38,491 bases of DNA. Source: Pullulanibacillus camelliae (GTDB taxonomy: Bacteria; Bacillota; Bacilli; Bacillales; Sporolactobacillaceae). Numbering within the stretch: the stretch's first letter is position 1; each line of letters begins with the position of its first letter. Below are positions 24,294 to 33,310 of this stretch, in pieces. Under the pieces are notes generated by a model. It did no database searches. It was not told the DNA's origin and saw nothing but the letters and a program-made list of their open reading frames with translations. Location of the stretch: positions 1-38,491 of the forward strand of contig NZ_BMIR01000020.1 of NCBI RefSeq assembly GCF_014642655.1. The letters run 5' to 3'. Made by a program: the position numbers and the translations under genes.

Positions 24294-25379
24294 TTATCCA
24301 AAAGTAATGTCTTTTACTTTTTCTGCGTCTAGGCGTTTAGCCACTTCGACAACAAGCTTGACAGCATTTTCGTAATCATCTCGGTGGATGACTGAAGCTG
24401 CTGAGTGGATGTAGCGTGTTGCAATCGTAATGGAGAGACTTGGTACGCCTTTTCCTGTTAAGTGAATGCGACCTGAATCCGTTCCTCCTCCTGGAATGGC
24501 TTCATATTGATAAGGAATCCCTTGCTCATCCGCGATGCTTGTTACGAAATCGAGCAATCCTTTATGCGCCACCATGGAGGCGTCGTAAATGATGATTTGT
24601 GGTCCTTCCCCAATTTTAGCACTGGCATCCTTTTCACTGATTCCTGGTGTATCACCGGGAATCCCTGTATCTACCGTTAAGTTAATATCAGGTTGAATAA
24701 ACTGTGCAGAGGTTTGCGCACCGCGTAGGCCGACCTCCTCTTGAACGGTTCCGACACCGAAAACAACATTTGGATGATCAACATCCTTCAAGGCTTTTAA
24801 AGCGTCAATAGCAATTGCGCAACCAATGCGGTTATCCCATGCTTTTGCCATCAAATACTTGGGGTTCGCCATAACCGTAAAGTCACAGACAGGAACAGCC
24901 ATATCTCCAGGCCGTACGCCGGCTTCCAGGGCTTCCTCTCGACTTGCAACACCAATATCAATGAACATATCCTTCATATTCGCTGGCTTTTTACGTTCTT
25001 CAGCTGGAAGGATATGCGGGGGTTTAGAACCTACTACGCCAGCTAGCACACCTTTATTAGTCACAACGGAAACACGCTGAGCCAGCATGACTTGTTCCCA
25101 CCAGCCCCCTACGGTTTGAAAACGTAAGAACCCTTTATCATCAATCTTTGTAATCATAAAGCCGATTTCATCTAAATGACCGGTAATTTGCAGCTTTGGT
25201 CCGCCTTCTTTACCTGTCTTCTTAGCGATTAAGCTCCCTAGACCATCATAAGTAATCTCGTCAGCATAAGGCTGTATGTACTTCTTCATGACCTCGCGGG
25301 GTTCGCGTTCATTTCCGGGAATCCCTTTAGCATCGGTTAGCGCTTTAAGCATTTGCAAGTCTGCATCGAGTTCTGTCAT
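24294..25379 (-). CDS. ysdC: M42-family metalloaminopeptidase (YsdC-like)
   Basis: 361 residues. M42 metal site motifs in order: [10 protein letters not shown] (H68, D70), [11 protein letters not shown] with the bridging Asp, QEEVGLRGA with the catalytic/metal Glu pair, TVDTGIPGD, and [15 protein letters not shown] with IHSAASV near the C-terminus for the last metal ligand. These cytosolic tetrahedral enzymes trim N-terminal residues from peptides. The location beside ysdB and ysdA matches Bacillus subtilis ysdC. AGGAGG lies nine bases before the ATG; own terminator downstream. Confidence 0.93.
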   Translation of the reverse strand: MTELDADLQMLKALTDAKGIPGNEREPREVMKKYIQPYADEITYDGLGSLIAKKTGKEGGPKLQITGHLDEIGFMITKIDDKGFLRFQTVGGWWEQVMLAQRVSVVTNKGVLAGVVGSKPPHILPAEERKKPANMKDMFIDIGVASREEALEAGVRPGDMAVPVCDFTVMANPKYLMAKAWDNRIGCAIAIDALKALKDVDHPNVVFGVGTVQEEVGLRGAQTSAQFIQPDINLTVDTGIPGDTPGISEKDASAKIGEGPQIIIYDASMVAHKGLLDFVTSIADEQGIPYQYEAIPGGGTDSGRIHLTGKGVPSLSITIATRYIHSAASVIHRDDYENAVKLVVEVAKRLDAEKVKDITFG

Positions 25380-25506
25380 TCCACTATTCCTCCTGTATCT
25401 GTGATTTGATCATTTCTTCGCGTTTAAACCTCTGGTCAAACCGCATATTTATTTCGTCTTTCGAAACTATTATACAAAATAGCGGATATTGTCACAATCT
25501 TTAAGC

Positions 25507-26001
25507 TTAATAATTTTCCTGTTGACGCTTATAATTTACCTCATTTTTCTTAAAATATCCTTGTTGAATTTGTTCCCCATCAAAGCCAAGGAGCTGTCCT
25601 AATAACAAGAATTCAGTAAATAAAACAAGGTATTGATCATATTCTTGAGTTTCATTAAAAGCAGTCATTGCCCGAAAAACAGTAAGAAATTGTTCAGTTA
25701 CAGAGTTATCTTCTGCGGCTTCTAATTGGATTGCCGACACATCTGTATAGCCTAAATCAAGTCCTAGAGACAATAAAAAGTGAATACCATCCACATATTC
25801 TTCTAAGATAATCTCTTGGGAGGCTGGAGGCTTTAAGCTCCAAAATTTAAAACAACGTGTTTCATTGGCAAGCTCACCAAGCTCAACAAAAAAAGCGAGC
25901 ATTTTTTCTTTTACAAGGTTATGCTCCTTAAGATTATGCTGGGATTCTATATGTTCATCCAACTGTTTTTGTATTGCATATAATGCATTTAACCACGTCA
26001 A
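25507..26001 (-). CDS. all-alpha dUTP diphosphatase-like (dUTPase_2) protein
   Basis: 164 residues. It is helical, with the MazG-like metal motif VELGELANETRCFKFWS (E-x-x-E) at about 39-55 and a second acidic motif EEYVDGIHFLLSLGLD (E-x-x-x-D) at about 76-92. This pattern is that of the dimeric dUTPase family, which hydrolyses dUTP or related NTPs to protect DNA from uracil. The start is a TTG (26001) after GGAGGAG. Divergent from ysdB; the 73-base gap holds the ysdB sigma-W promoter. Confidence 0.88.
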   Translation of the reverse strand: MTWLNALYAIQKQLDEHIESQHNLKEHNLVKEKMLAFFVELGELANETRCFKFWSLKPPASQEIILEEYVDGIHFLLSLGLDLGYTDVSAIQLEAAEDNSVTEQFLTVFRAMTAFNETQEYDQYLVLFTEFLLLGQLLGFDGEQIQQGYFKKNEVNYKRQQENY

Positions 26002-26026
26002 TTAACTCTCCTCCATATCATTTGCT

Positions 26027-26054
26027 TGAAACGTTTGCACTAGAGTATCGTATA
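26027..26054 (+). promoter_or_regulatory. sigma-W promoter of ysdB
   Basis: TGAAAC (26027-26032), exactly 16 bases, CGTATA (26049-26054) equals the consensus for the envelope-stress ECF factor sigma-W. It lies 20 bases before the ysdB start. Bacillus subtilis ysdB belongs to the sigma-W regulon, which independently supports both calls. Confidence 0.9.
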
Positions 26055-26074
26055 TATTAAGTAGGTGATGCGTA

Positions 26075-26455
26075 ATGAATGTACTCTTATACATTTTTAT
26101 AGGTGCTGGCTTCGGCTGTATCGTCTATGCTGCTGCACGCTTTTACAAGAAGCAGGCAGCACCTGCTCTTGATGAAAAAGAGCAGGTGACAATCGAAGAG
26201 CAGGCTGGCCATCTTACGATTCGCTATCGAAAGGCCGACTTTACTGGACAATGCATCTATGACGTGATCGGTGAGGACGTCGACAAAACCATTGCCGTCC
26301 ATACCATCACACTCGAGCTTCGGTCAACAGTAGCCAGCCTGGCACACTGGAGAAGAGAGGACTTATATGAGATTGAACGCCATCTCTATATGCGTTACCC
26401 CGAGGCCGAGATAGTATGGCAATCTCCTATGCGTCTGCTCCTACAAGATTCTTAA
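26075..26455 (+). CDS. ysdB: YsdB-like sigma-W-controlled membrane-anchored protein
   Basis: 126 residues. An N-terminal membrane helix (3-22, VLLYIFIGAGFGCIVYAAA) followed by a soluble domain with YRKADFTGQCIYDVIGEDVD, a Trp-Arg-Arg-Glu helix and a YPEAEIVWQSP end. I recognise it mainly by context: between ysdA and ysdC as in Bacillus subtilis, with a perfect sigma-W promoter. Its molecular role is unknown; the regulation points to envelope stress. AGGTG before the ATG. It converges with ysdA, overlapping it by 15 bases at the 3' ends. Confidence 0.85.
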   Translation: MNVLLYIFIGAGFGCIVYAAARFYKKQAAPALDEKEQVTIEEQAGHLTIRYRKADFTGQCIYDVIGEDVDKTIAVHTITLELRSTVASLAHWRREDLYEIERHLYMRYPEAEIVWQSPMRLLLQDS

Positions 26456-26719
26456 AAAGACCATGCCCCAAAGAACGAGATGCCCCATATTCAAGAAAGG
26501 AACGCCGATTCGAAAGGAGGTATGGCGCGTTTTATGCCTAAACAGCTTCATCCCGATAAGCACTCCCAAAGCCCCGCCGCACCATGCAGCTAACCATAAA
26601 TGGCGCTCAGAAATTCGCCAGTGTCCTTGCATGGCCTTCCGTTTGTCGATCGCCATCACCAACCAGCCATAGAGATTGATGAGAACGAGATAGAGCCCCA
26701 GCCCCACTTTTAAATCCAT
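26441..26719 (-). CDS. ysdA: DUF1294 small membrane protein (YsdA-like)
   Basis: 92 residues with three hydrophobic helices and the DUF1294 signature: VLINLYGWLVMAIDKRKAMQ, RISERHLWLAAWCGGALGVL, IGMKLFRHKTRH near 60-70. The function of the family is unknown. It follows rplT on the same strand, the position of ysdA in Bacillus subtilis. Its 3' end overlaps that of ysdB on the other strand. Confidence 0.9.
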   Translation of the reverse strand: MDLKVGLGLYLVLINLYGWLVMAIDKRKAMQGHWRISERHLWLAAWCGGALGVLIGMKLFRHKTRHTSFRIGVPFLNMGHLVLWGMVFLRIL

Positions 26720-26887
26720 TCCAAATTCACCCGTTCATAAGCTTCCTTTATCACTATGTATCTGACCAGCCACTTTACAAAATTGTTGACGGAAAGACAC
26801 ATCACTACCTTAGTTATCAGAATAAAGGCGTTCACGACCACTCTTCAATGGCAGTAGACAAGATTGCTTTATACTCTCAGATAGCAT

Positions 26888-26919
26888 AAAAAACGGATCA
26901 CTCAAAATGAATGATCCGC
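26888..26919 (-). terminator. terminator of the infC-rpmI-rplT operon
   Basis: Minus-strand stem CGGATCATTC / GAGTGATCCG with a four-base loop, followed by TTTTTT, just after the rplT stop. Confidence 0.85.
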
Positions 26920-26930
26920 TTTATAGTTTT

Positions 26931-27290
26931 TTAAGCATTAATCGCTTTTTTGGCTTGTTCCGCAAGCTGTGTGAAAGCTTGAGCATCATTGACAGCAAGA
27001 TCAGCAAGCATTTTACGATTGACGTTAATACCAGCCTCTTTTAAGCCATGCATTAAACGGCTATAGGAAATGCCATTATTTCGTGCTGCTGCATTAATAC
27101 GCGCAATCCAAAGCTTACGGAAATCACGTTTGCGTTGACGACGATCTCTGTATGCATATTGTAAGGATTTGAAGACTTGTTGCTGAGCAACCTTGAATAA
27201 TTTATGCTTTGAACCATAATAACCTTTAGCAAGTTTTAATACTTTCTTGCGACGACGACGCGTCACGTAACCACCTTTAACTCTTGCCAT
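26931..27290 (-). CDS. rplT: 50S ribosomal protein L20
   Basis: 119 residues, the standard length. Highly basic N-terminal extension ([31 protein letters not shown]) and globular C-terminal half ([37 protein letters not shown]). It is essential for early 50S assembly, binding 23S rRNA domain II. In Bacilli L20 also binds the infC leader to limit its own operon; a leader with terminator is present upstream of infC here. GGAGGTAG precedes the ATG. Last gene of infC-rpmI-rplT. Confidence 0.98.
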   Translation of the reverse strand: MARVKGGYVTRRRRKKVLKLAKGYYGSKHKLFKVAQQQVFKSLQYAYRDRRQRKRDFRKLWIARINAAARNNGISYSRLMHGLKEAGINVNRKMLADLAVNDAQAFTQLAEQAKKAINA

Positions 27291-27351
27291 GTGTAACTAC
27301 CTCCTGAAAATATCCATTTTTAACGATGCTTCTACGCAGACATCGCTTGTA

Positions 27352-27546
27352 TTAGTTATTAAGTAAATTTTTGATGCGTTTTTCATCAGCGCTGGAAACG
27401 ATAGCGCCTTTGCGCAATTTACGTTTTTGCTTTTGTGTTTTATGACGGAACATATGGCTTGTATAAGCGTGGCTACGCTTCAATTTACCTTTTCCAGTTT
27501 TCTTAAAACGCTTCGCTGCCCCTTTATGGGTTTTCATTTTTGGCAT
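27352..27546 (-). CDS. rpmI: 50S ribosomal protein L35
   Basis: 64 residues. [40 protein letters not shown] and [20 protein letters not shown] are diagnostic of L35. AGGAGG nine bases before the ATG. Middle gene of the infC-rpmI-rplT operon, 20 bases after infC. Confidence 0.98.
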   Translation of the reverse strand: MPKMKTHKGAAKRFKKTGKGKLKRSHAYTSHMFRHKTQKQKRKLRKGAIVSSADEKRIKNLLNN

Positions 27547-27566
27547 GAGTACGTCCTCCTAACAAA

Positions 27567-28082
27567 TTACTTTTCGTTCGTTGGTGCTAAAATAAGAAAC
27601 ATGCTGCGGCCTTCCATTTTCGGCTTTGCCTCAATGGTACCGACTTCTTTACACTCTTCAGCCAAACGCTCAAGCACTTTGCGGCCGATCTCAGAGTGGG
27701 TAATCGCACGTCCACGGAAACGAATCGATGCTTTAACCTTATCTCCCTTGGATAGGAATTTAATGGCATTACGCAATTTCGTATTGAAGTCATGTTCTTC
27801 AATGGTAGGACTCAAACGAATTTCCTTAACGTTGATAACCTTTTGCTTCTTACGTGCTTCTCTGTCTTTCTTCTGTTGCTCATAGCGATATTTACCATAG
27901 TCCATAATGCGGCATACTGGCGGTTTCGCATTAGGGGCAACGAGGACAAGATCAAGATTCACATTTTTTGCCATATCCAATGCTTCACTCTTGGTTTTAA
28001 TTCCGAGTTGATCCCCGTTTTGACCAATTAAACGAACTTGCTTCGCACGAATGGACTCATTGACAAACATATCTTTGCTAAT
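27567..28082 (-). CDS. infC: translation initiation factor IF-3, with ATT start codon
   Basis: 171 residues. N-terminal domain ([20 protein letters not shown]) and C-terminal domain ([35 protein letters not shown]). The protein should begin (I)SKDMFVNE as in relatives. The codon there is ATT at 28082, about eight bases after GGAGGTG, and no ATG, GTG or TTG fits, so this is the known AUU start of infC. IF-3 discriminates against such starts, giving translational autoregulation. It keeps 30S subunits free and proofreads the start codon. First gene of the operon, controlled by an L20-type leader. Confidence 0.96.
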   Translation of the reverse strand: MSKDMFVNESIRAKQVRLIGQNGDQLGIKTKSEALDMAKNVNLDLVLVAPNAKPPVCRIMDYGKYRYEQQKKDREARKKQKVINVKEIRLSPTIEEHDFNTKLRNAIKFLSKGDKVKASIRFRGRAITHSEIGRKVLERLAEECKEVGTIEAKPKMEGRSMFLILAPTNEK

Positions 28083-28360
28083 ATCGAGCCACCTCCAAAA
28101 TAATTTGAGCCGACGACCGAGTCCGGCAAGACAAATCTCATACAAGAGATATTATTTTTTAATGAAAGTAAAAAAGCGCAGGCATACGCCCACGCTATTA
28201 TTTCAGCATCATTAAAGAATAAAACCAGTCAACTGTAAAATCTTACGTCGATCAGGTGAGAAGCCGGGCGCCTCTTCTTGTTCGTCGCTATTCAATTCTT
28301 TGTCCAGTATACCATGATAAAAGGAATCATGCAAGCCCTTGGCTTTTCGACTCACTTTTT
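28083..28360 (-). promoter_or_regulatory. L20-type attenuator leader of infC-rpmI-rplT
   Basis: About 270 bases of untranslated leader separate the promoter from infC. Near its end the minus strand has a terminator GCGTGGGC / GCCTGCGC (loop GTAT) plus TTTTTT (28170-28195), 88 bases before the infC start. Bacilli control this operon by L20 binding to such a leader and favouring the terminator. I cannot confirm the L20 binding helix by eye; the call rests on position, length and terminator. Confidence 0.7.
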
Positions 28361-28361
28361 C

Positions 28362-28390
28362 ATTATACTAAACCAAAATAAAAAAGTAAA
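28362..28390 (-). promoter_or_regulatory. infC operon promoter
   Basis: Minus strand TTTACT (28385-28390), 17 bases, TATAAT (28362-28367), a good sigma-A promoter. The 100 bases upstream to the YrhK-like gene hold nothing else recognised. Confidence 0.75.
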
Positions 28391-28505
28391 GATTATCCCA
28401 GCTGTATGTCTAAAAAGATATCAGCAGCATCACAACATAAGGCAAATGCCTTAGCCACACCACATATAGACTCATTTGTTTATCGAGTTAAATCCATCAC
28501 TCAGC

Positions 28506-28799
28506 CTAAAAATGAATATTTCGCGTATCACGATCACCAACATGAAGCTTATGCGCTATTCTAATCAGCGGACGAATCAACATCTGCGCGCTGCCAATGA
28601 CAAATAGCCAGGTCCCTGCCGTTTGATATTGTTCAAAAAAGAATAAGAAGCTCCCAATTAAAAACCATAACGCAATCACAATATCATTGATGATGTGGAG
28701 CCATTCATACCGATTATGAAGGGTCACATGGTGCCGCCAAAAGTCTTCATCTTGCGTTTCTGTAGAAAAATGGGACGGTAGCTCTTCTTCTTTTTTCAT
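28506..28799 (-). CDS. YrhK-domain membrane protein
   Basis: 97 residues with two hydrophobic segments (about 38-52 and 62-77) and the YrhK-like pattern VTLHNRYEWLHIINDIVIAL, FLFFFEQYQTAGTWLFVIGS, PLIRIAHKLHV. The function is unknown in any species I know of. It lies about 30 bases after the dehydrogenase gene on the same strand and may share its transcript. Confidence 0.8.
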   Translation of the reverse strand: MKKEEELPSHFSTETQDEDFWRHHVTLHNRYEWLHIINDIVIALWFLIGSFLFFFEQYQTAGTWLFVIGSAQMLIRPLIRIAHKLHVGDRDTRNIHF

Positions 28800-28832
28800 C
28801 CAAAAACCTGCCTTTTAAACTATCTTTATTGC

Positions 28833-29786
28833 TTATTTCAATGTTTCCCGAACACGAAGCTTTTGTAACATATCTACCGTCATGTTTTCCAAATTATATT
28901 TAGGGTTAAAGCCCCATTCCTTACGCGCCGCCTGATCATCTAATGCGTTTGGCCAGCTCTCAGCAATCGCTTGCCTCTCTGGATCGATAGCATAATCCAA
29001 TGTGAAGTGAGGCAGATGCTTTTGAATCTCAGCTGCAATATCCTCTGGAGCTACGCTCATCGCTGTAATATTAAAGGCGTTGCGATGCTCCAATCTGCTA
29101 GGGTCGGCTTCCATCAGCATGATGATCGCCTGTAAAGCATCGGGCATGTACATCATATCCATATAAGTTCCTTCAGCGATGTAAGAGGTATAACTCCCTT
29201 TTTCAATGGCTTGATAGTAAATATCTACAGCATAATCAGTTGTACCGCCACCAGGTGGGGTCACATAAGAAATCAAGCCTGGAAAACGTACACTACGAGT
29301 ATCTAAACCAAATTTATGATAGTAATAATCACATAGCAATTCCCCAGCGACTTTATTTACGCCGTACATTGTGGTAGGCCGCTGAATGGTGTCTTGTGGT
29401 GTCAAATCTTTTGGAGTGGAAGGACCAAAAGCTCCAATGGAACTCGGTGTAAAAAACTGACACTGACATTCACGTGCGACTTCCAAAGCATTCACCAAGC
29501 CCCCCATGTTTAAATGCCAGGCAGTTAGAGGATGCTTCTCAGCTGTTGCCGATAATAGTGCAGCTAAATGAATTATTGTATCAACATGGTACTTATTGGC
29601 TAACTCATAAATTGCCTTTTGATTGGTAACATCTAGTGTCTCAAAGATACCCGATGTCGCAACAGGTCTGTCATTTTTTCGAATATCTGTTGCGATGATA
29701 TTCTCCTCACCATAAGTCTTTCTTAATAGTGTTGTTAGTTCCGAGCCAATTTGCCCCATTGCACCGGTGATGAGTATTCTTTTCAT
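28833..29786 (-). CDS. SDR-type L-threonine 3-dehydrogenase (NAD-dependent epimerase family)
   Basis: 317 residues from the ATG at 29786 (GGAGGGG upstream); the longer frame upstream lacks a ribosome site. NAD motif [12 protein letters not shown] at 5-16, a substrate region [19 protein letters not shown], catalytic Ser in [11 protein letters not shown] and YGVNK for Tyr/Lys, and [15 protein letters not shown], all typical of the bacterial short-chain threonine dehydrogenase. It oxidises L-threonine to 2-amino-3-ketobutyrate, normally split by Kbl to glycine and acetyl-CoA; no kbl gene is in the window. It lies downstream of thrS but is separated by a terminator. Confidence 0.9.
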   Translation of the reverse strand: MKRILITGAMGQIGSELTTLLRKTYGEENIIATDIRKNDRPVATSGIFETLDVTNQKAIYELANKYHVDTIIHLAALLSATAEKHPLTAWHLNMGGLVNALEVARECQCQFFTPSSIGAFGPSTPKDLTPQDTIQRPTTMYGVNKVAGELLCDYYYHKFGLDTRSVRFPGLISYVTPPGGGTTDYAVDIYYQAIEKGSYTSYIAEGTYMDMMYMPDALQAIIMLMEADPSRLEHRNAFNITAMSVAPEDIAAEIQKHLPHFTLDYAIDPERQAIAESWPNALDDQAARKEWGFNPKYNLENMTVDMLQKLRVRETLK

Positions 29787-30069
29787 CAGCGCCCCTCCTC
29801 GAATAAAAGCATTGTATTTTAAACATACATATGTACACCTGAAAAATACATAAACAAAAGACAGAAAATACACTAAAATCCTTATTTTAAGCGTTAAACA
29901 CTTCGATAATCCAAAGTGATTTTACCACACTTATTATAATATGTTTATACAGAAAGGACAAATTTGTGAAAAAAATAGGTGTTGCTCGTAGTTTGACTTT
30001 CTCTAGAAGGGTCTATTCTAAAAAACAATGTGAAAGAGGCTTTTATTTGAGAAGAAGTGAAGCAAAGAG
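29787..30069. other. intergenic, dehydrogenase promoter region
   Basis: About 280 AT-rich bases between the thrS terminator and the dehydrogenase. Stops in all frames and no clear operator; a minus-strand promoter must lie here but several weak candidates exist. Confidence 0.3.
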
Positions 30070-30106
30070 AAAAGACTGCCGAGCGAGGTGCTCCGGCAGT
30101 CTTTTC
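30070..30106 (-). terminator. thrS terminator
   Basis: Minus-strand stem AAAGACTGCCG / CGGCAGTCTTT with a loop of 13, followed by T residues, directly after the thrS stop. Confidence 0.85.
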
Positions 30107-30116
30107 CTTGTTGCAT

Positions 30117-32051
30117 TTATCTTTTTTCATCAATTTCTGATTTGATCTGTTGGATAAAGCTTTCAAGACGAATCGATTCGGAAGCATTTTCTCCATATTG
30201 CCGGACATTAACACTTTGAGTCTCAATTTCTTTATCTCCAACAACGAGCATATAAGGAATTTTCTTTGTTTGCGCTTCACGAATTTTATAACCGATCTTC
30301 TCATCACGCTCATCCACTTCGACTCGAACAAGCTGTTTACGAAGGGCTTCAGCGACCTTATTCGCATAGTCTTGGTGCACGCCTGCTACTGGAATCACTT
30401 TGGCTTGGACTGGAGCTAACCAGGTTGGGAAGGCGCCTTTATATTGTTCAATCAAAAAGGCAACAAAGCGTTCCATTGTGGAGACAACCCCGCGATGAAT
30501 GACAACAGGTCGGTGCTCTGCACCATCTTCTCCTATATAGCTTAATTCAAAGCGCTCAGGTAAGTGGAAATCCAATTGCACCGTCGAGAGGGTTTCATCT
30601 TTACCAAGTGCCGTACGTACCTGGACATCAAGCTTCGGTCCGTAGAATGCGGCCTCTCCCTCAGCTTCCACATAATCAAGCCCCATCGTATCCATGGCAT
30701 CACGCAATTTTGATTGGGCAAGCTCCCACATCGCATCATTATCCACATATTTTTCTGTGTTTTCAGGATCACGATAGGAGAGACGGAAATAGTAATCATT
30801 GATGCCAAAGTCTTTATAAACTTCTTGGATCAAGCGAACAACATTGATGAATTCGTCCTTCAATTGCTCTGGACGACAGAATAGATGAGCATCATTCAAC
30901 GTCATCGCCCGCACGCGTTGTAGGCCGGCAAGCGCTCCAGACATTTCATAGCGATACATCGTTCCCAGTTCTGCCACACGAACTGGTAAATCACGATAGC
31001 TGTGCAATTGATGCTTGTAAACCATCATGTGATGCGGGCAGTTCATTGGGCGAAGCACCAATTCTTCATTATCAATTTTCATGATTGGATACATGTCTTC
31101 ATGATAATGATCCCAGTGTCCACTTGTCTTATAAAGCTCAACATTTGCTAAATTTGCCGTGTAGACGTGCTCATAACCGTGTTGGATTTCTTTATCGACA
31201 ATGTAGCGCTCAATCACGCGGCGAATTGTCGCTCCTTTAGGCAGCCAAACTGGAAAGCCTTGTCCAATTTCTTGAGAAATCGTAAAAAGGTCTAATTCCT
31301 TTCCTAGCTTGCGATGGTCCCGTTCCTTGCGCTCCTCTAATTCATGCAAATGCTCTTCAAGCTGCTTTTGCTTAAAGAAGGCCGTCCCATAGACCCGCTG
31401 TAGCATTTTATTGTCACTATTGCCACGCCAATACGCCCCTGCCACACTTAACAGTTTGAAGGCCTTGATTTTCCCCGTGGAGGCTAAGTGAGGTCCTCTG
31501 CACAAATCGACGAATTCACCTTGACGATAGAATGTCACCGTTTCGCCTGCAGGAATGGCTGACAGCAGTTCAATCTTATATTCGTCACCGATCGCCTTAT
31601 AATGCTCAAGTGCCTCGTCACGGCTGACCACTTCACGCTTGATCTCTAAGTTCTCAGCGATGATCTTCTTCATTTCTTTTTCAATCTTTCCAAACTGTTC
31701 AACGGACAAGGAATCAGGCATATCTATATCATAATAAAACCCTTCTTCAATGACCGGACCAACGCCCAGCTTTACATCATCATACAAGCGTTTAATTGCT
31801 TGTGCCATGACATGTGTCGTCGTATGTCTTAAAACATCTAATGCTTCAGGCGCATCCTCCTTTAAAATCTCAATAGCGCCATCCTCAGTCAATGGACGCC
31901 TTAGATCAATGACTTGACCATTAAATTTACCGGCAATGGCTTGCTTCTTCAGCCCTGGGCTTATACTGCCTGCAATGTCTTCTATGGTTGTATCGACCGG
32001 ATACTCCTTAACCGCTCCGTCTGGAAACATAATTTTTAGCATTTCTGACAT
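30117..32051 (-). CDS. thrS: threonyl-tRNA synthetase
   Basis: 644 residues from the ATG at 32051 (AAAGGAAG upstream). TGS domain 1-60, editing domain with H76 and H80 (HTTTHVMA) and the C184/H188 pair in DLCRGPHL, class II core with zinc cysteine C338 in [12 protein letters not shown], motif 2 around [10 protein letters not shown], motif 3 near [14 protein letters not shown], and an anticodon-binding domain from about 545. It charges tRNA-Thr and removes misactivated serine. It is controlled by its own T-box leader, and the gene order with ytxC, dnaI and dnaB is as in Bacillus subtilis. Confidence 0.98.
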   Translation of the reverse strand: MSEMLKIMFPDGAVKEYPVDTTIEDIAGSISPGLKKQAIAGKFNGQVIDLRRPLTEDGAIEILKEDAPEALDVLRHTTTHVMAQAIKRLYDDVKLGVGPVIEEGFYYDIDMPDSLSVEQFGKIEKEMKKIIAENLEIKREVVSRDEALEHYKAIGDEYKIELLSAIPAGETVTFYRQGEFVDLCRGPHLASTGKIKAFKLLSVAGAYWRGNSDNKMLQRVYGTAFFKQKQLEEHLHELEERKERDHRKLGKELDLFTISQEIGQGFPVWLPKGATIRRVIERYIVDKEIQHGYEHVYTANLANVELYKTSGHWDHYHEDMYPIMKIDNEELVLRPMNCPHHMMVYKHQLHSYRDLPVRVAELGTMYRYEMSGALAGLQRVRAMTLNDAHLFCRPEQLKDEFINVVRLIQEVYKDFGINDYYFRLSYRDPENTEKYVDNDAMWELAQSKLRDAMDTMGLDYVEAEGEAAFYGPKLDVQVRTALGKDETLSTVQLDFHLPERFELSYIGEDGAEHRPVVIHRGVVSTMERFVAFLIEQYKGAFPTWLAPVQAKVIPVAGVHQDYANKVAEALRKQLVRVEVDERDEKIGYKIREAQTKKIPYMLVVGDKEIETQSVNVRQYGENASESIRLESFIQQIKSEIDEKR

Positions 32052-32084
32052 ATGCCGCACTTCCTTTCACTTGTGATTAAAAAT

Positions 32085-32350
32085 TAAAAAACACCCATCC
32101 CTAAATTAAGGGACGAGTGCTTAGCTCGTGGTTCCACCCTTCTTTCCATAGGACGCTTAGTCCTGTGGCTCGAAGTGTTGATAACGGCTGTACCGTTGTC
32201 AGTTATCACAAAAGTCGTGTTCACTGACAAAGCTCAAGAGGTGGTGAATTTGCGTTCTACTAGGAAATTCTCAGCGCCATTCCTTCTCTGAAAGTAGAGG
32301 GACCCAAATCCTTGTCCTTTTCATTGCTTTTCTCAAACGATGAAGTTATG
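32085..32350 (-). promoter_or_regulatory. T-box leader, threonine specific, for thrS
   Basis: The minus strand has T-box core AGGGTGGAACCACG and a terminator CACTCGTCCCT / AGGGATGGGTG plus T residues (32085-32119). Stem I has AGTAG and on its 3' side ACC (32243-32245), followed by a purine and CTCTTGAGC. The segment aligns with the Phe T-box (TTC then GCTCTGGAGC), so ACC (Thr) is the likely specifier. Uncharged tRNA-Thr would switch the terminator to the antiterminator. Confidence 0.92.
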
Positions 32351-32356
32351 TAAGGT

Positions 32357-32385
32357 ATTATACCCGCTTAACCGGTGAAAAGCAA
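32357..32385 (-). promoter_or_regulatory. thrS promoter, overlapping the ytxC stop
   Basis: Minus strand TTGCTT (32380-32385), 17 bases, TATAAT (32357-32362). The -35 lies inside the last codons of ytxC, an unusually tight junction. Confidence 0.8.
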
Positions 32386-33213
32386 TCCTAATTTTTCCGC
32401 CTCTTTTAAAGAGTAAAAGTGGACACTCTCTTCAAATACTTTGCGCAGCGTGTGCATCATGCCATGATCCTCTCTGTTTGTAAACACATTAATCGTCACA
32501 GGAGCAAGACCAATCAACGTCAGTAGAAGTGAAGGCTGCGTTTCCACCCCCCATTGTTTTAAAAGTGGATAAAATGAGCGCACGGTTGGAGGGGCTTCAA
32601 CCACCTGATAATTACTATCATAAAGTAAGTAGCCAGCCTTATCATTATCAACAGCATAAACGGTATGATGGAGCGGTTTATAAGTTTTTACAATCTTTCT
32701 CAGCTTATCAACAAAAACCGCATATTCTTGCTGAAGCTTAAATTCATCGATGGCCAGTTCGATCGTTTCCATCAAGCATTCAAAATAATCATTTAAACGA
32801 AAGGTTTCTAAAGATTTAAAGCTGAAGGATGAGTGATCGACGAGTACTTCTTCAATCACCTTACGCATGATCTGTTGTCGAGAAGGCAAACGATCAACCT
32901 TTGGCAGTTCAGATTTCTCCCCGTCAAAAATGGCCTTCACAATATCAAGAATATCGTGCTGATCACTTTCATCAGTAAAATAAAATGATTCCTGAATCAT
33001 ATGTAATATCCAACGCTCTTCGTAAAAGTCAATCATATATTGTGTCATGCTATCAATCAATTCGCTCTTAAGATGCTCTGATAACCCTTCCGTAAAACGG
33101 AGCTCAATCTCTTCATGTTGTCGCTTGATGCCTATCGTGTTTGCAAAACGAGAATAAAGAAAACGATATAAAGAAACGGCTTCATGACTTGAATTCATTG
33201 TCATCAAGATCAA
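32368..33213 (-). CDS. ytxC: YtxC-like protein of unknown function
   Basis: 281 residues, mainly helical and soluble, with FYEERWILHMIQESFYFTDE and FECLMETIELAIDEFKLQQE as recognisable family blocks. The start is a TTG (33213) eight bases after AGGAGG; the ATG codons just inside are too far from that site. YtxC is found mostly in endospore formers beside thrS and dnaI, and has been called a putative sporulation protein. No catalytic motif is visible. The dnaI terminator lies upstream, so it likely has its own promoter. Confidence 0.85.
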   Translation of the reverse strand: MILMTMNSSHEAVSLYRFLYSRFANTIGIKRQHEEIELRFTEGLSEHLKSELIDSMTQYMIDFYEERWILHMIQESFYFTDESDQHDILDIVKAIFDGEKSELPKVDRLPSRQQIMRKVIEEVLVDHSSFSFKSLETFRLNDYFECLMETIELAIDEFKLQQEYAVFVDKLRKIVKTYKPLHHTVYAVDNDKAGYLLYDSNYQVVEAPPTVRSFYPLLKQWGVETQPSLLLTLIGLAPVTINVFTNREDHGMMHTLRKVFEESVHFYSLKEAEKLGLLFTG

Positions 33214-33272
33214 ACAGAGACCCTCCTTTCCCCTATGTAAACACTATATGGGTCCTGTCCAAAAAAGATGAC

Positions 33273-33300
33273 AAAAAAAAGAAGCAGATTCCTCTGCTCC
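33273..33300 (-). terminator. terminator of the nrdR-dnaB-dnaI unit
   Basis: Minus-strand stem AGCAGA / TCTGCT with loop GGAA, followed by TC and eight T residues. Confidence 0.8.
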
Positions 33301-33310
33301 TCATCCGCTC

